Of a stretch of 64,000 nucleotides of DNA, positions 1 to 8,505 are shown one piece after another. The position numbers and the translations under genes were made by a program. Origin of the DNA: 2-02-FULL-47-50 sp964479045 (GTDB lineage Bacteria; Pseudomonadota; Gammaproteobacteria; Eutrophobiales; Eutrophobiaceae). Every line of letters starts with the position of its first letter. The stretch's first letter is position 1. The notes under the pieces are model-generated. The model was given only the letters and a program-made list of their open reading frames with translations. It made no database searches and was not told the DNA's origin. The stretch lies in assembly GCA_964479045.1 (NCBI GenBank), contig CAYZJI010000013.1:7943-71942 (forward strand), in the 5' to 3' direction.

Positions 1-35
1 TCTCATGATGCATTCCTGATAAACTGAGTAGATCC

Positions 36-716
36 ATGGATACAGTTCAAATCATTGCCCTCACCATGGGGGTCGCCTGGGCCAGTGGCATAAACCTGTA
101 TGCAGCTGTTTTCATGCTCGGCTATCTCGGCTCCACCGGTCATATCATTCTGCCCCCGGGTCTCGAAGTAGTAACTGATCCGCTGGTGATGTTCGCTGCC
201 GGAACCATGTATTGCCTGCAATTTTTTGCTGACAAGACCCCTGGGGTCGACAGCCTATGGGATACCATGCACACGTTTATCCGCATACCGGCGGGAGCAG
301 TGCTGGCCATGGGAGCGGTCGGGGATACCAGTGCGGCAGTTGAACTGGCAGCGTTTCTGGTAGGTGGTGCACTGGCAGCCGGAACCCATGTCACCAAAAC
401 TGGCACACGGCTATTGATCAATACCAGTCCAGAGCCCTTCAGTAATTGGGCAGCCTCAGTTACGGAAGATGTGGCCGTCGTTGCCGGGTTGTGGACAGCC
501 CTGTATCACCCGTGGATATTTCTGCTGTTGATCATCTTGATCATATTGGTCATGATTTGGGCTATCCCGAGACTTTGGCAAGGCATCCAGCGGGCATTCA
601 TTTACATACGTGAAGTATTCAAGGGTCAATACCAACCATCAGTGAAAACAGTGCGTGTGCCGCAGGATAACCCTGAACAGGAAAATCATAACCACGACAC
701 ACCGGAAAGGTCATGA
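36..716 (+). CDS. DUF4126 family membrane protein
   Basis: A 226-residue hydrophobic protein resembling DUF4126 proteins, whose function is unknown. The N-terminal half has several glycine/alanine-rich membrane segments (about residues 5-30, 45-65, 80-125). A strong C-terminal membrane helix lies at about 160-178, followed by a charged cytoplasmic tail rich in Asn, Glu and His. Its stop overlaps the start of the next gene by 4 bases (ATGA), which indicates translational coupling with the TlpA-like protein. The family assignment rests on overall pattern, not on a catalytic motif. Confidence 0.75.
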   Translation: MDTVQIIALTMGVAWASGINLYAAVFMLGYLGSTGHIILPPGLEVVTDPLVMFAAGTMYCLQFFADKTPGVDSLWDTMHTFIRIPAGAVLAMGAVGDTSAAVELAAFLVGGALAAGTHVTKTGTRLLINTSPEPFSNWAASVTEDVAVVAGLWTALYHPWIFLLLIILIILVMIWAIPRLWQGIQRAFIYIREVFKGQYQPSVKTVRVPQDNPEQENHNHDTPERS

Positions 717-1252
717 CCCGGAAAGATCGTCTGTCAGGACTCTTTATTCTCGTGGTTGCTCTCGCCGTGGGTTGGCTGTGGCTGTCTTCAGGTGGCCTCA
801 GTCATGCTCCCGATACAACCTTCAGAATAATTGACGGACGCCAGATCAGTACACAGGATTTAAAAGGTAAACCGGTTCTTGTCACGTTCTGGGCAACCAC
901 CTGCCCCGGTTGTATCAAGGAAATGCCCCACCTGATCGAGCTCTACGAAGAATTCTCTCACAGGGGTTTTGAAATTATTGGCGTGGCCATGGCCTACGAT
1001 CCCCCGAATCAGGTGCTGGAACTGGTCAAGCGCCGTCAGGTGCCCTATCCCATCGCACTGGATATCGACGGCACAATTGCAAAAGTGTTTGATAATGTGC
1101 TGTTGACGCCCACCTCATTTCTGATAAGCCCCGATGGCAGGATCATACAACACAAAATTGGTGAGATGGACATGCTGGAATTGCGTAATACAATTTCCGC
1201 AATACTGGTGCAATATAGCGCCGGTGAACCGCGTCTGCTGGCCAACCACTGA
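713..1252 (+). CDS. TlpA-like membrane-anchored thioredoxin-fold protein
   Basis: A 179-residue protein with an N-terminal signal anchor (about residues 8-26) and a periplasmic thioredoxin fold of the AhpC/TSA-TlpA type. The redox motif CPGC is at about residues 64-67, after the conserved VTFWAT strand. The cis-proline region TPTSFLI lies near residue 137. Such proteins reduce or exchange disulfides in the periplasm, for example in cytochrome c maturation or oxidative-stress repair; the substrate here is not evident. It overlaps the DUF4126 gene by 4 bases and lies 15 bases before hemJ, so the three probably form one operon. Confidence 0.85.
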   Translation: MTRKDRLSGLFILVVALAVGWLWLSSGGLSHAPDTTFRIIDGRQISTQDLKGKPVLVTFWATTCPGCIKEMPHLIELYEEFSHRGFEIIGVAMAYDPPNQVLELVKRRQVPYPIALDIDGTIAKVFDNVLLTPTSFLISPDGRIIQHKIGEMDMLELRNTISAILVQYSAGEPRLLANH

Positions 1253-1267
1253 ACACGGATCAGGGTC

Positions 1268-1693
1268 ATGCTGTGGGCGAAAGCTTTGCATATTATTTTC
1301 ATGGTGACCTGGTTTGCAGGATTGTTCTATCTGCCAAGACTGTTTGTCTATCATGCCATGAGCGATGATCAGACGAGCATGGATCGTTTTAAAATTATGG
1401 AGCGGAAACTATATTATGGAATTACAACGCCGGGGATGATCTTCACTCTGGTGTTTGGTTTCTGGACTTTGCTCGCCAATGGCTGGGCTGTTTACGCGGG
1501 AACCTTATGGCTGCATGCAAAACTGTTGTGTGTATTACTGCTTGTTGTTTACCATATTTACTGTGGCAAGCTCTTGCTGGATTTCAAACATGACCGTAAT
1601 CACCATTCACATGTGTGGTATCGGTGGTTCAACGAAATTCCGGTAATATTTCTGATCATCATTGTGATTCTGGCCGTTGTGCGGCCAATCTGA
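1268..1693 (+). CDS. hemJ: Protoporphyrinogen IX oxidase HemJ
   Basis: A 141-residue, four-helix membrane protein of the HemJ/UPF0093 family, which oxidises protoporphyrinogen IX to protoporphyrin IX late in haem synthesis. It has the N-terminal helix with the conserved HIIFMVTWFAGLFYLPRLF pattern, a conserved His-Lys pair in the LHAKL helix, and the C-terminal RWFNEIP segment followed by a last helix ending in VRPI. It ends 4 bases before the stop of the convergent rubredoxin gene. hemL lies further downstream on the same strand, so two haem-pathway genes lie within 4 kb. Confidence 0.9.
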   Translation: MLWAKALHIIFMVTWFAGLFYLPRLFVYHAMSDDQTSMDRFKIMERKLYYGITTPGMIFTLVFGFWTLLANGWAVYAGTLWLHAKLLCVLLLVVYHIYCGKLLLDFKHDRNHHSHVWYRWFNEIPVIFLIIIVILAVVRPI

Positions 1694-1697
1694 TAAA

Positions 1698-1862
1698 TCA
1701 GATCTCGATCATTTCAAAATCTTCTTTTCTGGCGCCGCATTCCGGGCATACCCAGTTGGGCGGCACATCCTCCCAGCGCGTGCCAGCCGCAATTCCATCT
1801 TCCGGCCAGCCCTGTGCCTCATCGTATACAAAACCGCAAATCACACACATGTACTGTTTCAT
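1698..1862 (-). CDS. Rubredoxin
   Basis: A 54-residue reading frame beginning MKQYMCVICG and ending EDFEMIEI. It has the two Cys-X2-Cys knuckles of rubredoxin (CVIC at about 6-9 and CPEC at about 39-42), which bind one iron. Between them are the typical aromatic and acidic residues (VYDEAQGWPEDGI, PPNWVCPECG). Length and spacing are canonical for a one-electron carrier. The gene is convergent with hemJ (4-base gap) and divergent from thiD (61 bases between starts). It is easy to miss because of its size, but the motif match is unambiguous. Confidence 0.95.
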   Translation of the reverse strand: MKQYMCVICGFVYDEAQGWPEDGIAAGTRWEDVPPNWVCPECGARKEDFEMIEI

Positions 1863-1923
1863 TCGGCGTTTCCTTCATGGATATTTATTATTTTAACTGC
1901 ACTGCATTGTAGAATATTGCCCC

Positions 1924-2712
1924 ATGCAGATGAACACTGGAAACAAACCTGTAGTACTGGTGCTGGCAGGGCACGACCCGAGCGGGGGCGCCGGCATACA
2001 GGCCGATATCGAGAGTGTCGCAGTAAACGGAGGACATGCCGTTACTGTCATTACCAGTCTCACGGCACAGAACACATCTGAATTCAGACGCAGCATCCCT
2101 GTCCAGCCGGCAGACTTCAGGGAACAAATTAAACTATTGCGACAGGATTTGCCTGTAGGCGCCTGCAAAATCGGATTAATCGCCAGTGAAGATATCCTGA
2201 TGGAAATAGATACTGTGCTGGCCGAGCTTGGGGATATACCCGTCGTACTCGATCCGGTAATAAACGCTGGTACAGGTGATGAAATCATGTCTACTCACCT
2301 GCGGACATTACTCTGCGCAAAACTACTGCCTAAAGCGACCATCATAACGCCAAACGGCATGGAAGCCCGTATGTTGAGCGGCCAGATTGATCTGGATCTG
2401 GCTGGTCACGCTTTATTGCGACAAGGTTGTCATGCCGTATTGATTACAGGCACAGATGAAAATACCGATCAGGTTATCAATACACTCTATCTGAATCATG
2501 AAGCGCCCTTACGTTACCGTTGGGAACGCCTACCCGGTGTTTATCATGGTTCTGGCTGCACCTTATCCTCTGCACTGGCCACAAAACTGGCATTGGGTGA
2601 ATCCCTGCATCAGGCTGTGACCGCAGCACAGGAATTCACATGGCAAGCACTTAAATCCGGGACTACTCTGGGCAAAGGGCAATTACATCCCAACCGCTTT
2701 TATTCGAAATAA
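1924..2712 (+). CDS. thiD: Hydroxymethylpyrimidine/phosphomethylpyrimidine kinase ThiD
   Basis: A 262-residue ribokinase-fold kinase that phosphorylates HMP and HMP-phosphate for thiamine synthesis. The N-terminal AGHDPSGGAGIQAD substrate/phosphate signature is intact, followed by the TSLTAQNT segment. The C-terminal HGSGCTLSSALA motif carries the anion hole and general base region. Length matches the usual 260-270. It is followed after 12 bases by thiE and then hemL, so the three are probably co-transcribed. No TPP riboswitch is apparent in the 61-base gap to the rubredoxin gene. Confidence 0.95.
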   Translation: MQMNTGNKPVVLVLAGHDPSGGAGIQADIESVAVNGGHAVTVITSLTAQNTSEFRRSIPVQPADFREQIKLLRQDLPVGACKIGLIASEDILMEIDTVLAELGDIPVVLDPVINAGTGDEIMSTHLRTLLCAKLLPKATIITPNGMEARMLSGQIDLDLAGHALLRQGCHAVLITGTDENTDQVINTLYLNHEAPLRYRWERLPGVYHGSGCTLSSALATKLALGESLHQAVTAAQEFTWQALKSGTTLGKGQLHPNRFYSK

Positions 2713-2724
2713 GATTGTGTCCGT

Positions 2725-3357
2725 ATGATTGCCATGCCCCATCGCGGTCTGTATGTGATCACCGATAGTGAACAAGTGGATTTTACGAGTTTACTTGCCA
2801 AAACGGAGATTGCACTGATGTCAGGCGCCGTCATGTTGCAATACCGGAATAAAAACAGGAATGATCCGGACAAATTCCGTCAGGCCAGCACATTGCAATC
2901 GCTGTGCAAGCAATATCATGTGCCGTTCATCATCAATGATGATGTCGAACTTGCCCGGGAACTGGATGCAGACGGGGTCCACCTTGGCAAGGAAGATATA
3001 TCCTGCAAAAAAGCAAGAATTATGCTGGGGCCGGACAAGATCATCGGGCTGTCCTGTTACAATCTCCTTGAAACGGCGATTGACGCAATCAGCCAAGGAG
3101 CAACCTATGTGGCTTTTGGAGCATTCTTTCCGACAAGCACCAAGACCGGTACTGTCAAAACCGGGCTTCTACTCTTACACGAAGCGAAGAAGCGGCTGAA
3201 CCTGCCCATAGTTGCCATCGGTGGGATAACACCCGAAAATGGCAGGGCTCTGGTTGAGGCCGGCGCAGATTATCTGGCCGTCATCAGCGGAATTTATGGT
3301 GTTGCCGATACGGCGCAGGCCGTACACAGCTATATCAGTCTCTTTAAAACCCATTAA
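2725..3357 (+). CDS. thiE: Thiamine-phosphate synthase ThiE
   Basis: A 210-residue TIM-barrel enzyme that joins HMP-pyrophosphate and thiazole phosphate to give thiamine monophosphate. Recognisable motifs are the N-terminal GLYVITD strand, the pyrophosphate-binding YRNKNR region, the metal-binding NDDVELA and DGVHLGKED segments, the FGAFFPTSTK loop, and the AIGGITPEN phosphate-binding strand near the C-terminus. It sits 12 bases after thiD and 12 bases before hemL, consistent with one transcript. Confidence 0.95.
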   Translation: MIAMPHRGLYVITDSEQVDFTSLLAKTEIALMSGAVMLQYRNKNRNDPDKFRQASTLQSLCKQYHVPFIINDDVELARELDADGVHLGKEDISCKKARIMLGPDKIIGLSCYNLLETAIDAISQGATYVAFGAFFPTSTKTGTVKTGLLLLHEAKKRLNLPIVAIGGITPENGRALVEAGADYLAVISGIYGVADTAQAVHSYISLFKTH

Positions 3358-3369
3358 TTATAAAGACCC

Positions 3370-4644
3370 ATGACCGATACACTTTTCTCACTGGCAAAAC
3401 ACTACATACCGGGCGGTGTCAATTCACCCGTGCGCGCTTTCAAGTCCGTAGGCGGCACGCCTGTATTCTTCAAAAGCGGCAAAGGTGCCTGTCTTTACGA
3501 TACTGCGGGCAAGGAATATATCGATTATGTCGGCTCATGGGGTCCTCTGATACTGGGACATGCGCATCCTGACGTTGTAAAACAGGTGCAGGAAACAGCC
3601 GCTAATGGCCTGAGTTTCGGCGCCCCTACGGAAATTGAAACCCGCATGGCAGAAATGATCTGCACATTAATGCCCAATATCCAGAAAGTCCGCATGGTCA
3701 GTTCAGGTACCGAAGCCGCCATGAGCGCCATCCGTCTCGCACGCGGGTTTACCAGCCGTGACAAGATCATCAAATTCGAAGGTTGTTATCATGGCCATGC
3801 CGATTCATTGCTGGTGAAAGCCGGCTCGGGTGCATTAACTCTCGGAGTGCCAACCTCTCCCGGCGTACCGGCTGATCTAGCCCAACATACAATTACACTT
3901 TCCTACAATCGCCCTGAACAGGTAGAACAGGTTTTCAAAGCCCTTGGCGAAAAAATTGCGGCTATTATTGTTGAACCCGTTGCCGGCAATATGAACTGTG
4001 TGCCCGGCACACAGGAATTTCTTGAGGGCTTGCGTAAAGCCTGTGATCAATATCAGTCGCTCCTGATCTTCGATGAGGTCATGTCCGGTTTCCGTGTTGC
4101 ACTGGGCGGAGCACAGGCAATCTACCACATCAAGCCCGACCTTACTGTGCTGGGCAAAGTCATCGGAGGTGGTATGCCGGTCGGCGCCTTCGGTGGACGC
4201 GCAGAGATAATGTCTCACCTTGCGCCGGACGGACCGGTTTATCAGGCCGGCACATTATCCGGCAACCCTGTTGCCATGGCCGCCGGGCTCACTACCCTGC
4301 AGATTGTGTCTCAACCTGGATTTTTTGAAACACTCACCAGGAAAACAAAACAACTGGTAGAGGGATTGCAGGTGGCGGCTGGCAATGCTTCTGTTCCTTT
4401 CACCACCAATATGTCCGGCGGCATGTTTGGTTTATTCTTCAGTCTGGAGAAAAATATTACTACCTTTGATCAGGTTATGGCCTGTAACAAGGAACGTTTC
4501 AATAAATTTTTTCATGGCATGCTGAAACGTGGAATATATCTTGCCCCTTCTGCGTATGAAGCCGGCTTTGTGTCAAGCGCACACACGGAGCATGACATCA
4601 GTACTACTGTAGCTGTTGCCAGTGAAGTTATGAAAACGCTTTGA
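3370..4644 (+). CDS. hemL: Glutamate-1-semialdehyde 2,1-aminomutase HemL
   Basis: A 424-residue class III PLP aminotransferase that converts glutamate-1-semialdehyde to 5-aminolevulinate in the C5 haem pathway. The PLP lysine is K263 in the VLGKVIGGGMPVGAFGG motif. Upstream are the SSGTEA phosphate-binding turn, the YHGHAD loop and FDEVMSGFR. Length is typical of the family. It is the third gene of thiD-thiE-hemL. The minus-strand diguanylate cyclase converges on it, with an 87-base gap. Confidence 0.96.
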   Translation: MTDTLFSLAKHYIPGGVNSPVRAFKSVGGTPVFFKSGKGACLYDTAGKEYIDYVGSWGPLILGHAHPDVVKQVQETAANGLSFGAPTEIETRMAEMICTLMPNIQKVRMVSSGTEAAMSAIRLARGFTSRDKIIKFEGCYHGHADSLLVKAGSGALTLGVPTSPGVPADLAQHTITLSYNRPEQVEQVFKALGEKIAAIIVEPVAGNMNCVPGTQEFLEGLRKACDQYQSLLIFDEVMSGFRVALGGAQAIYHIKPDLTVLGKVIGGGMPVGAFGGRAEIMSHLAPDGPVYQAGTLSGNPVAMAAGLTTLQIVSQPGFFETLTRKTKQLVEGLQVAAGNASVPFTTNMSGGMFGLFFSLEKNITTFDQVMACNKERFNKFFHGMLKRGIYLAPSAYEAGFVSSAHTEHDISTTVAVASEVMKTL

Positions 4645-4731
4645 TCAAAACATACCCCCCGAAATAGCAGTGATAATGGCTGATATTTGGAATTTTCACA
4701 AAACAGAGCTGGCAGTTTTTTGCCTGATGCT

Positions 4732-5919
4732 TCAGGCGGCAACCACACAGTTTCTACCCTGAGCTTTGGCTTTATAAAGGGCTTGATCTGCTGATTTAAT
4801 CAATTCCTCGGCCAGACTGTCGCGTTCAGGGATAACACTCGCAGCGCCGATGCTGACAGTCACGATTCCAAAAACTGATTTCTCGTGAGCGATCGACAGC
4901 GACAGTATGTCTTCTCTTATTTTATTCGCCATCTTCAATGCAACGTCCTGCACGGTGTCCGGCAACAAAACGATGAATTCCTCGCCTCCATAACGTGCTG
5001 CCATATCGGCTGGTCGTTTCATATGATTTCTTATTTTCTGGGTGATTGCTTTCAGACACTCATCTCCCTGTTGGTGTCCATAGTGATCATTATATTTTTT
5101 AAAATAATCTGTATCGATCATGAGACAACTTATTTCGGTCTGCCCTCTCTGTGCCCTCCGCCATTCTTTTTCCAGGTGCATGTTAAAATGTCTGCGATTC
5201 GCAATGCCCGTCAGTTCATCTGTCAACGAAGCGTTGGTCAACTGATATTGCAGTCTCTTCAGATTTTCATAGCTTGATTCAAGATCACGGTTGTATTTCT
5301 GTAATATATCCATGAGATCTGCGCGGTCGAAGCGCAGAGCGATGGCCTTGTAGATGCGGTTATAGTTCCAGACATAAACAACAGAAATTATAATGCAGCC
5401 AGCAGCAACGAATATAGCCAGCAGGATCTGCAGCCTCTCGCCTTCCAGCATGAGAGTAAGCAGTTGCGGCAGTACGACTGTGCTTACAAACACAAAATAG
5501 GCCGGTTTCGAGGTAGAAAAAGTAATCATCGAGACTGCAATCGCGATAATGACCAGCATGAAGGTAATCGCTTCATATTCTATCGTTAACTGAGGATGGC
5601 AATATCCGAGAAATGCCCCCCAAGTCAGCCCCTGGATGCCGACACCCAATACAAATGCTCTGGATTTGGCTGCCGGATCGGCAAAGAAATTATAATAAGG
5701 AGCACCCTGCAGTACGTGCGCCAGCCTGAATGTTGTCACCATGAATATGATGACCAACCCGATTATCAATTCAGAAGTGGTAACACGGCCATACAACAAT
5801 ATGAATATCATTATCATGGCCACATAGTTCATGACAACGGAGCGAACGCCTCCGCGAAACAGCAGCCGCACCTGTTCGGAATAAACCCGTTGTCTCGGTA
5901 TTTTCAGAATTTCATCCAT
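4732..5919 (-). CDS. Membrane-bound diguanylate cyclase (GGDEF domain)
   Basis: A 395-residue protein with about six N-terminal membrane helices (residues about 28-190), a short coiled region (about 200-228) and a C-terminal GGDEF domain (about 229-393). The active site reads GGEEF (311-315), and an intact inhibitory I-site RPAD (302-305) lies five residues upstream. It should therefore be an active, product-inhibited c-di-GMP synthase with a membrane sensor of unknown ligand. The sensor resembles no named domain I can recognise. The next gene in the same direction is a PilZ protein, a possible c-di-GMP target, 161 bases upstream. Confidence 0.9.
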   Translation of the reverse strand: MDEILKIPRQRVYSEQVRLLFRGGVRSVVMNYVAMIMIFILLYGRVTTSELIIGLVIIFMVTTFRLAHVLQGAPYYNFFADPAAKSRAFVLGVGIQGLTWGAFLGYCHPQLTIEYEAITFMLVIIAIAVSMITFSTSKPAYFVFVSTVVLPQLLTLMLEGERLQILLAIFVAAGCIIISVVYVWNYNRIYKAIALRFDRADLMDILQKYNRDLESSYENLKRLQYQLTNASLTDELTGIANRRHFNMHLEKEWRRAQRGQTEISCLMIDTDYFKKYNDHYGHQQGDECLKAITQKIRNHMKRPADMAARYGGEEFIVLLPDTVQDVALKMANKIREDILSLSIAHEKSVFGIVTVSIGAASVIPERDSLAEELIKSADQALYKAKAQGRNCVVAA

Positions 5920-6080
5920 GTTTTATACCGGGGTTGAACAAAAACTGTGTTTATTATTACTGATTGAATTCAAACAACCTGATGTGTCTCAGGCTATGAC
6001 TGATTCTCTGCTTTATCCTGCTATCCTGCCCTGAATAATAGGAATGGAGGTTAATATTTTCAACAAACTTTACAGAAAAG

Positions 6081-6800
6081 TTATTTTTTCAGTGTATTCA
6101 TAGCATTTTCCAGTAATGCCAGCCGTTTTTCCAGATTCTCGATGGTTTGCACAAGTTGCTGCAAAATTATCTCCTGACCAGGCATGTGATTTTTCTCACC
6201 CTGTCCCTCGAGCCGCCTTCCGTCCAGATGCGCCATTAACTGCTCTCCGAACCGATGTGGTTCAGGAAGGAATTCAGCTGGTTTTCTGGAGGCTGCCTGC
6301 GGCGTAGACGTCGTCACAAAATCAAGAATCCCCTCCGGCGTCATGGCATTCTCAATATAAGCATTAATGCTGTGAATAACATTGTCTTCAGGCATGATAA
6401 AACGTAATCCGAATGCAACATCACGTTCTCCTGCCCCTGGAATCAATACAAAATAGTACATCAGACACTTCACAGATATTTTTGAGTGGGCATTGCTGAC
6501 TGTTATTTCAAAATCAATATCAACAACAGGTGCATTGTTTTTTCTTATAAACATTCCGGTAGGATGTATACGCTGGAATGTCTCACGATCACAGCGAATC
6601 TGCACACCATCAGCAGAGATATCATATATCTCCGCATTAAGTGCAACACCATTATGACAGACCGTAACCGGAGACTTGGTCACAACCCGAGGATAGGTTC
6701 TTCTCTCTTCAAAATGACTGTAAGGTTCCTGATATTGCATAATTGCCTGCATGGTTATATCAACTGGTATATATAAATTATATTGAGAGAAGTACGCCAA
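6081..6800 (-). CDS. PilZ domain protein, candidate c-di-GMP receptor
   Basis: A 239-residue cytosolic protein. The PilZ domain covers about residues 32-155. Both c-di-GMP-binding signatures are present: RxxxR (R34 and R38 in RRTYPR) and D/NxSxxG (DISADG at 60-65). The C-terminal third is linker-like and ends in a leucine-heptad helix (about 210-238, IENLEKRLALLENAMNTL), which suggests oligomerisation. A second possible start lies at Met17. It neighbours a diguanylate cyclase on the same strand, so it may act as its effector; this is inference. Confidence 0.85.
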   Translation of the reverse strand: MAYFSQYNLYIPVDITMQAIMQYQEPYSHFEERRTYPRVVTKSPVTVCHNGVALNAEIYDISADGVQIRCDRETFQRIHPTGMFIRKNNAPVVDIDFEITVSNAHSKISVKCLMYYFVLIPGAGERDVAFGLRFIMPEDNVIHSINAYIENAMTPEGILDFVTTSTPQAASRKPAEFLPEPHRFGEQLMAHLDGRRLEGQGEKNHMPGQEIILQQLVQTIENLEKRLALLENAMNTLKK

Positions 6801-6893
6801 TTTATGCTAACCATTTCACCAAATCTGGCTGTATGAAGGCTTTACTGCAGGAGTTTGTGACGGATTCCCGGTTTGACCGGATTCAACCCGCCA

Positions 6894-6913
6894 GCAAACA
6901 GCAGGCTGTTTGC
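6894..6913 (-). other. Perfect hairpin downstream of the Mop gene
   Basis: An 8-bp perfect stem (GCAAACAG / CTGTTTGC) with a 4-base loop lies 25 bases past the stop of the TOBE/Mop gene. No U-tract follows on either strand, so it is not a standard intrinsic terminator. It may stabilise the 3' end of the transcript. Confidence 0.4.
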
Positions 6914-6938
6914 CTGCTTACTGTCCGGTTTGAGAACG

Positions 6939-7139
6939 TTATTTGCTAATCAAAACTTCGGTGGATTTGATCACTGCAGTTACGCTATTGCCTTTCTTCA
7001 GCTTCATCTGTTCGGCCGAAGCCCGGGTAATGGCTGAGACGATTTCGAGCCCTCCTGCAGAAATCACCACTTCAGCCATGACATTCCCCAGTTTGACGGA
7101 CTTAATCTTGCCTTTGAATTGATTACGTGCTGATAACAT
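6939..7139 (-). CDS. Mop-type molybdate-binding protein (single TOBE domain)
   Basis: A 66-residue single-domain protein matching molbindin/TOBE domains, which bind molybdate or tungstate as oligomers in the cytoplasm. The opening MLSARNQFKGKIKSVKLGNV, the EVVISAGGLEIVSAITRASAEQM middle and the GNSVTAVIKSTEVLI end follow the family pattern closely. No mod transporter gene is nearby, so a stand-alone storage or homeostasis role is likely. It lies 17 bases downstream of the SIMPL-domain gene. Confidence 0.9.
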   Translation of the reverse strand: MLSARNQFKGKIKSVKLGNVMAEVVISAGGLEIVSAITRASAEQMKLKKGNSVTAVIKSTEVLISK

Positions 7140-7156
7140 GGTTTATACCTCGTTTA

Positions 7157-7858
7157 TCAGAAAAACTGCACTGAACCGTTTACTGTAACGGTAATTTTTG
7201 ATGTGCCTGCATCCACCGCTGGTGCTGGCGCTGCATCCATGGCCGCAGATTTCAGCATGGCACGCTCGTACATGACAGGAGGAAAATAACTACCGGTATT
7301 GATATTGATATTTACAATGCGATGGTTTTTATTGTCCATGTGTTTACTCACAATATCCACCCTCCCTTTGAACGCCACCATGGCTTCTTCAATTAGTTCA
7401 TTTTCATATTTCTTGCGTGTCGCATCGGTCGGACTGAAATTCATCTGGCGTACCTGCAGCTTCTCCTGCAGCTTGCCTGCGAGTTCACTCAAGCCTTCAA
7501 TGTTCCCGCTTTTCAGTTCCAGTTCCTGACTGGCACGCCAGCCAATAATGGTCTGCTTGTCATTATAAACCGGCCAGGTCTGGTAACTTCGGGTCCGGCT
7601 CTCTACATAGTTATGTTGTTTGACGATACCCAAAGCCCATTCCATATCCTTGTTAATGCTTGCTGCAACTGAGGCAGGGTCTTTGCCATCATGCTCAGTA
7701 ACCACTATGACGATCATCTGATCGTTGGGAATTTCCCGCTCTGCCTCGGCCTGCAGATTGACCACATTGAACAACGGGTCGTCGTCATGGGCGGATGCCG
7801 GCATTGCCAGAACAACCAGCAGAACTGTAAACAGGTGACATGTAATTTTATGATTCAT
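7157..7858 (-). CDS. SIMPL domain (DUF541) periplasmic protein
   Basis: A 233-residue protein with a signal peptide (about residues 1-23, ending PASA) followed by a SIMPL/DUF541 domain. Family features include the Q..V.GWRASQELELKS strand, the LAGKLQEKLQVRQMNFSPTDATRKKYENELIEEAM helix region and the C-terminal KITVTVNGSVQF strand. SIMPL proteins are periplasmic or envelope proteins linked to oxidative stress in some bacteria, with no fixed molecular function. It is separated from the upstream gene by an intrinsic terminator at 7901-7920. Confidence 0.85.
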   Translation of the reverse strand: MNHKITCHLFTVLLVVLAMPASAHDDDPLFNVVNLQAEAEREIPNDQMIVIVVTEHDGKDPASVAASINKDMEWALGIVKQHNYVESRTRSYQTWPVYNDKQTIIGWRASQELELKSGNIEGLSELAGKLQEKLQVRQMNFSPTDATRKKYENELIEEAMVAFKGRVDIVSKHMDNKNHRIVNININTGSYFPPVMYERAMLKSAAMDAAPAPAVDAGTSKITVTVNGSVQFF

Positions 7859-7896
7859 GGAATTTTCCTTTAAATAGAAAACGATACCCCTGTAAA

Positions 7897-7920
7897 CGAA
7901 AAACCCGCGTAGGCGGGTTT
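7897..7920 (-). terminator. Intrinsic terminator after the glycine-zipper protein gene
   Basis: On the minus strand the 8-bp stem AAACCCGC / GCGGGTTT with a CTAC loop is followed by a short T-rich stretch (TTCG). It lies 18 bases past the stop of the gene ending at 7939 and 42 bases before the start of the SIMPL gene, so it separates the two transcripts. Confidence 0.75.
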
Positions 7921-7938
7921 AATGTTGCAAAAATTTTT

Positions 7939-8448
7939 TCAACTTTCTACCGGCTTCCACGACCCGTCCGGCTGGCGGCAGGCCGTGCCATTGATTTCTT
8001 CATATTCCCCATTCACATAAATCGTCTGGGTAAAATCCCGGCAGGGTGTGCCATCTGCAGCAGTATACGTTCGTGTAGGTGTTATTTCGCCTGAGTTGCC
8101 GGTGTCCGGGTTCGACCAGCCTGTACTCTGACCGGTCTTCTGGGTTTCAAGTGCGCTTTGTGTAGTTGCATAATGCTGCTCTTGTTCCTGACAAGACAAT
8201 GCTTTGCCGACTTTATTACCCAAGAAACCACCGGCCAGTACACCGACGCCAATCATGGCTGCATTCCCGCTGCCACTACCGAACTGGGAACCCACCAGGC
8301 CGCCCAGTGCAGCGCCTGCCAGTGTTCCAAGGATTTCGCCCCCGCTGGTTTCATCCTGCTGGCATTCAGCCCGTAGTGGCTGCGACACTATCAGCGAACC
8401 CAGAGTCACAAGGAATAATAATTGCCTGATCATGGTTGCCATCCTCAT
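7939..8448 (-). CDS. Glycine-zipper 2TM envelope protein (RT0821/Lpp0805-like)
   Basis: A 169-residue protein with a signal peptide (about 1-27), a Gly/Ala-rich glycine-zipper region (about 34-80, with repeated GxxxG spacing such as GTLAGAALGGLVG) and a C-terminal domain resembling RT0821/Lpp0805 surface proteins. The C-terminal domain has the TRTYTAADGTPCRDF segment and a cysteine pair. These proteins are thought to sit in the outer membrane or envelope. Molecular function is unknown. Confidence 0.85.
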   Translation of the reverse strand: MRMATMIRQLLFLVTLGSLIVSQPLRAECQQDETSGGEILGTLAGAALGGLVGSQFGSGSGNAAMIGVGVLAGGFLGNKVGKALSCQEQEQHYATTQSALETQKTGQSTGWSNPDTGNSGEITPTRTYTAADGTPCRDFTQTIYVNGEYEEINGTACRQPDGSWKPVES

Positions 8449-8505
8449 TCCAGAATGATTTTGATGAAAAACAGTATAGCCGGTTGTATTGGTATTTATC
8501 GCAAC

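Noticed and set aside
4721..4738. Hairpin GCCTGATGCTTCAGGC between hemL and the diguanylate cyclase
   Set aside because: Short 6-bp stem with no U-tract in either transcript direction, so not called as a terminator.
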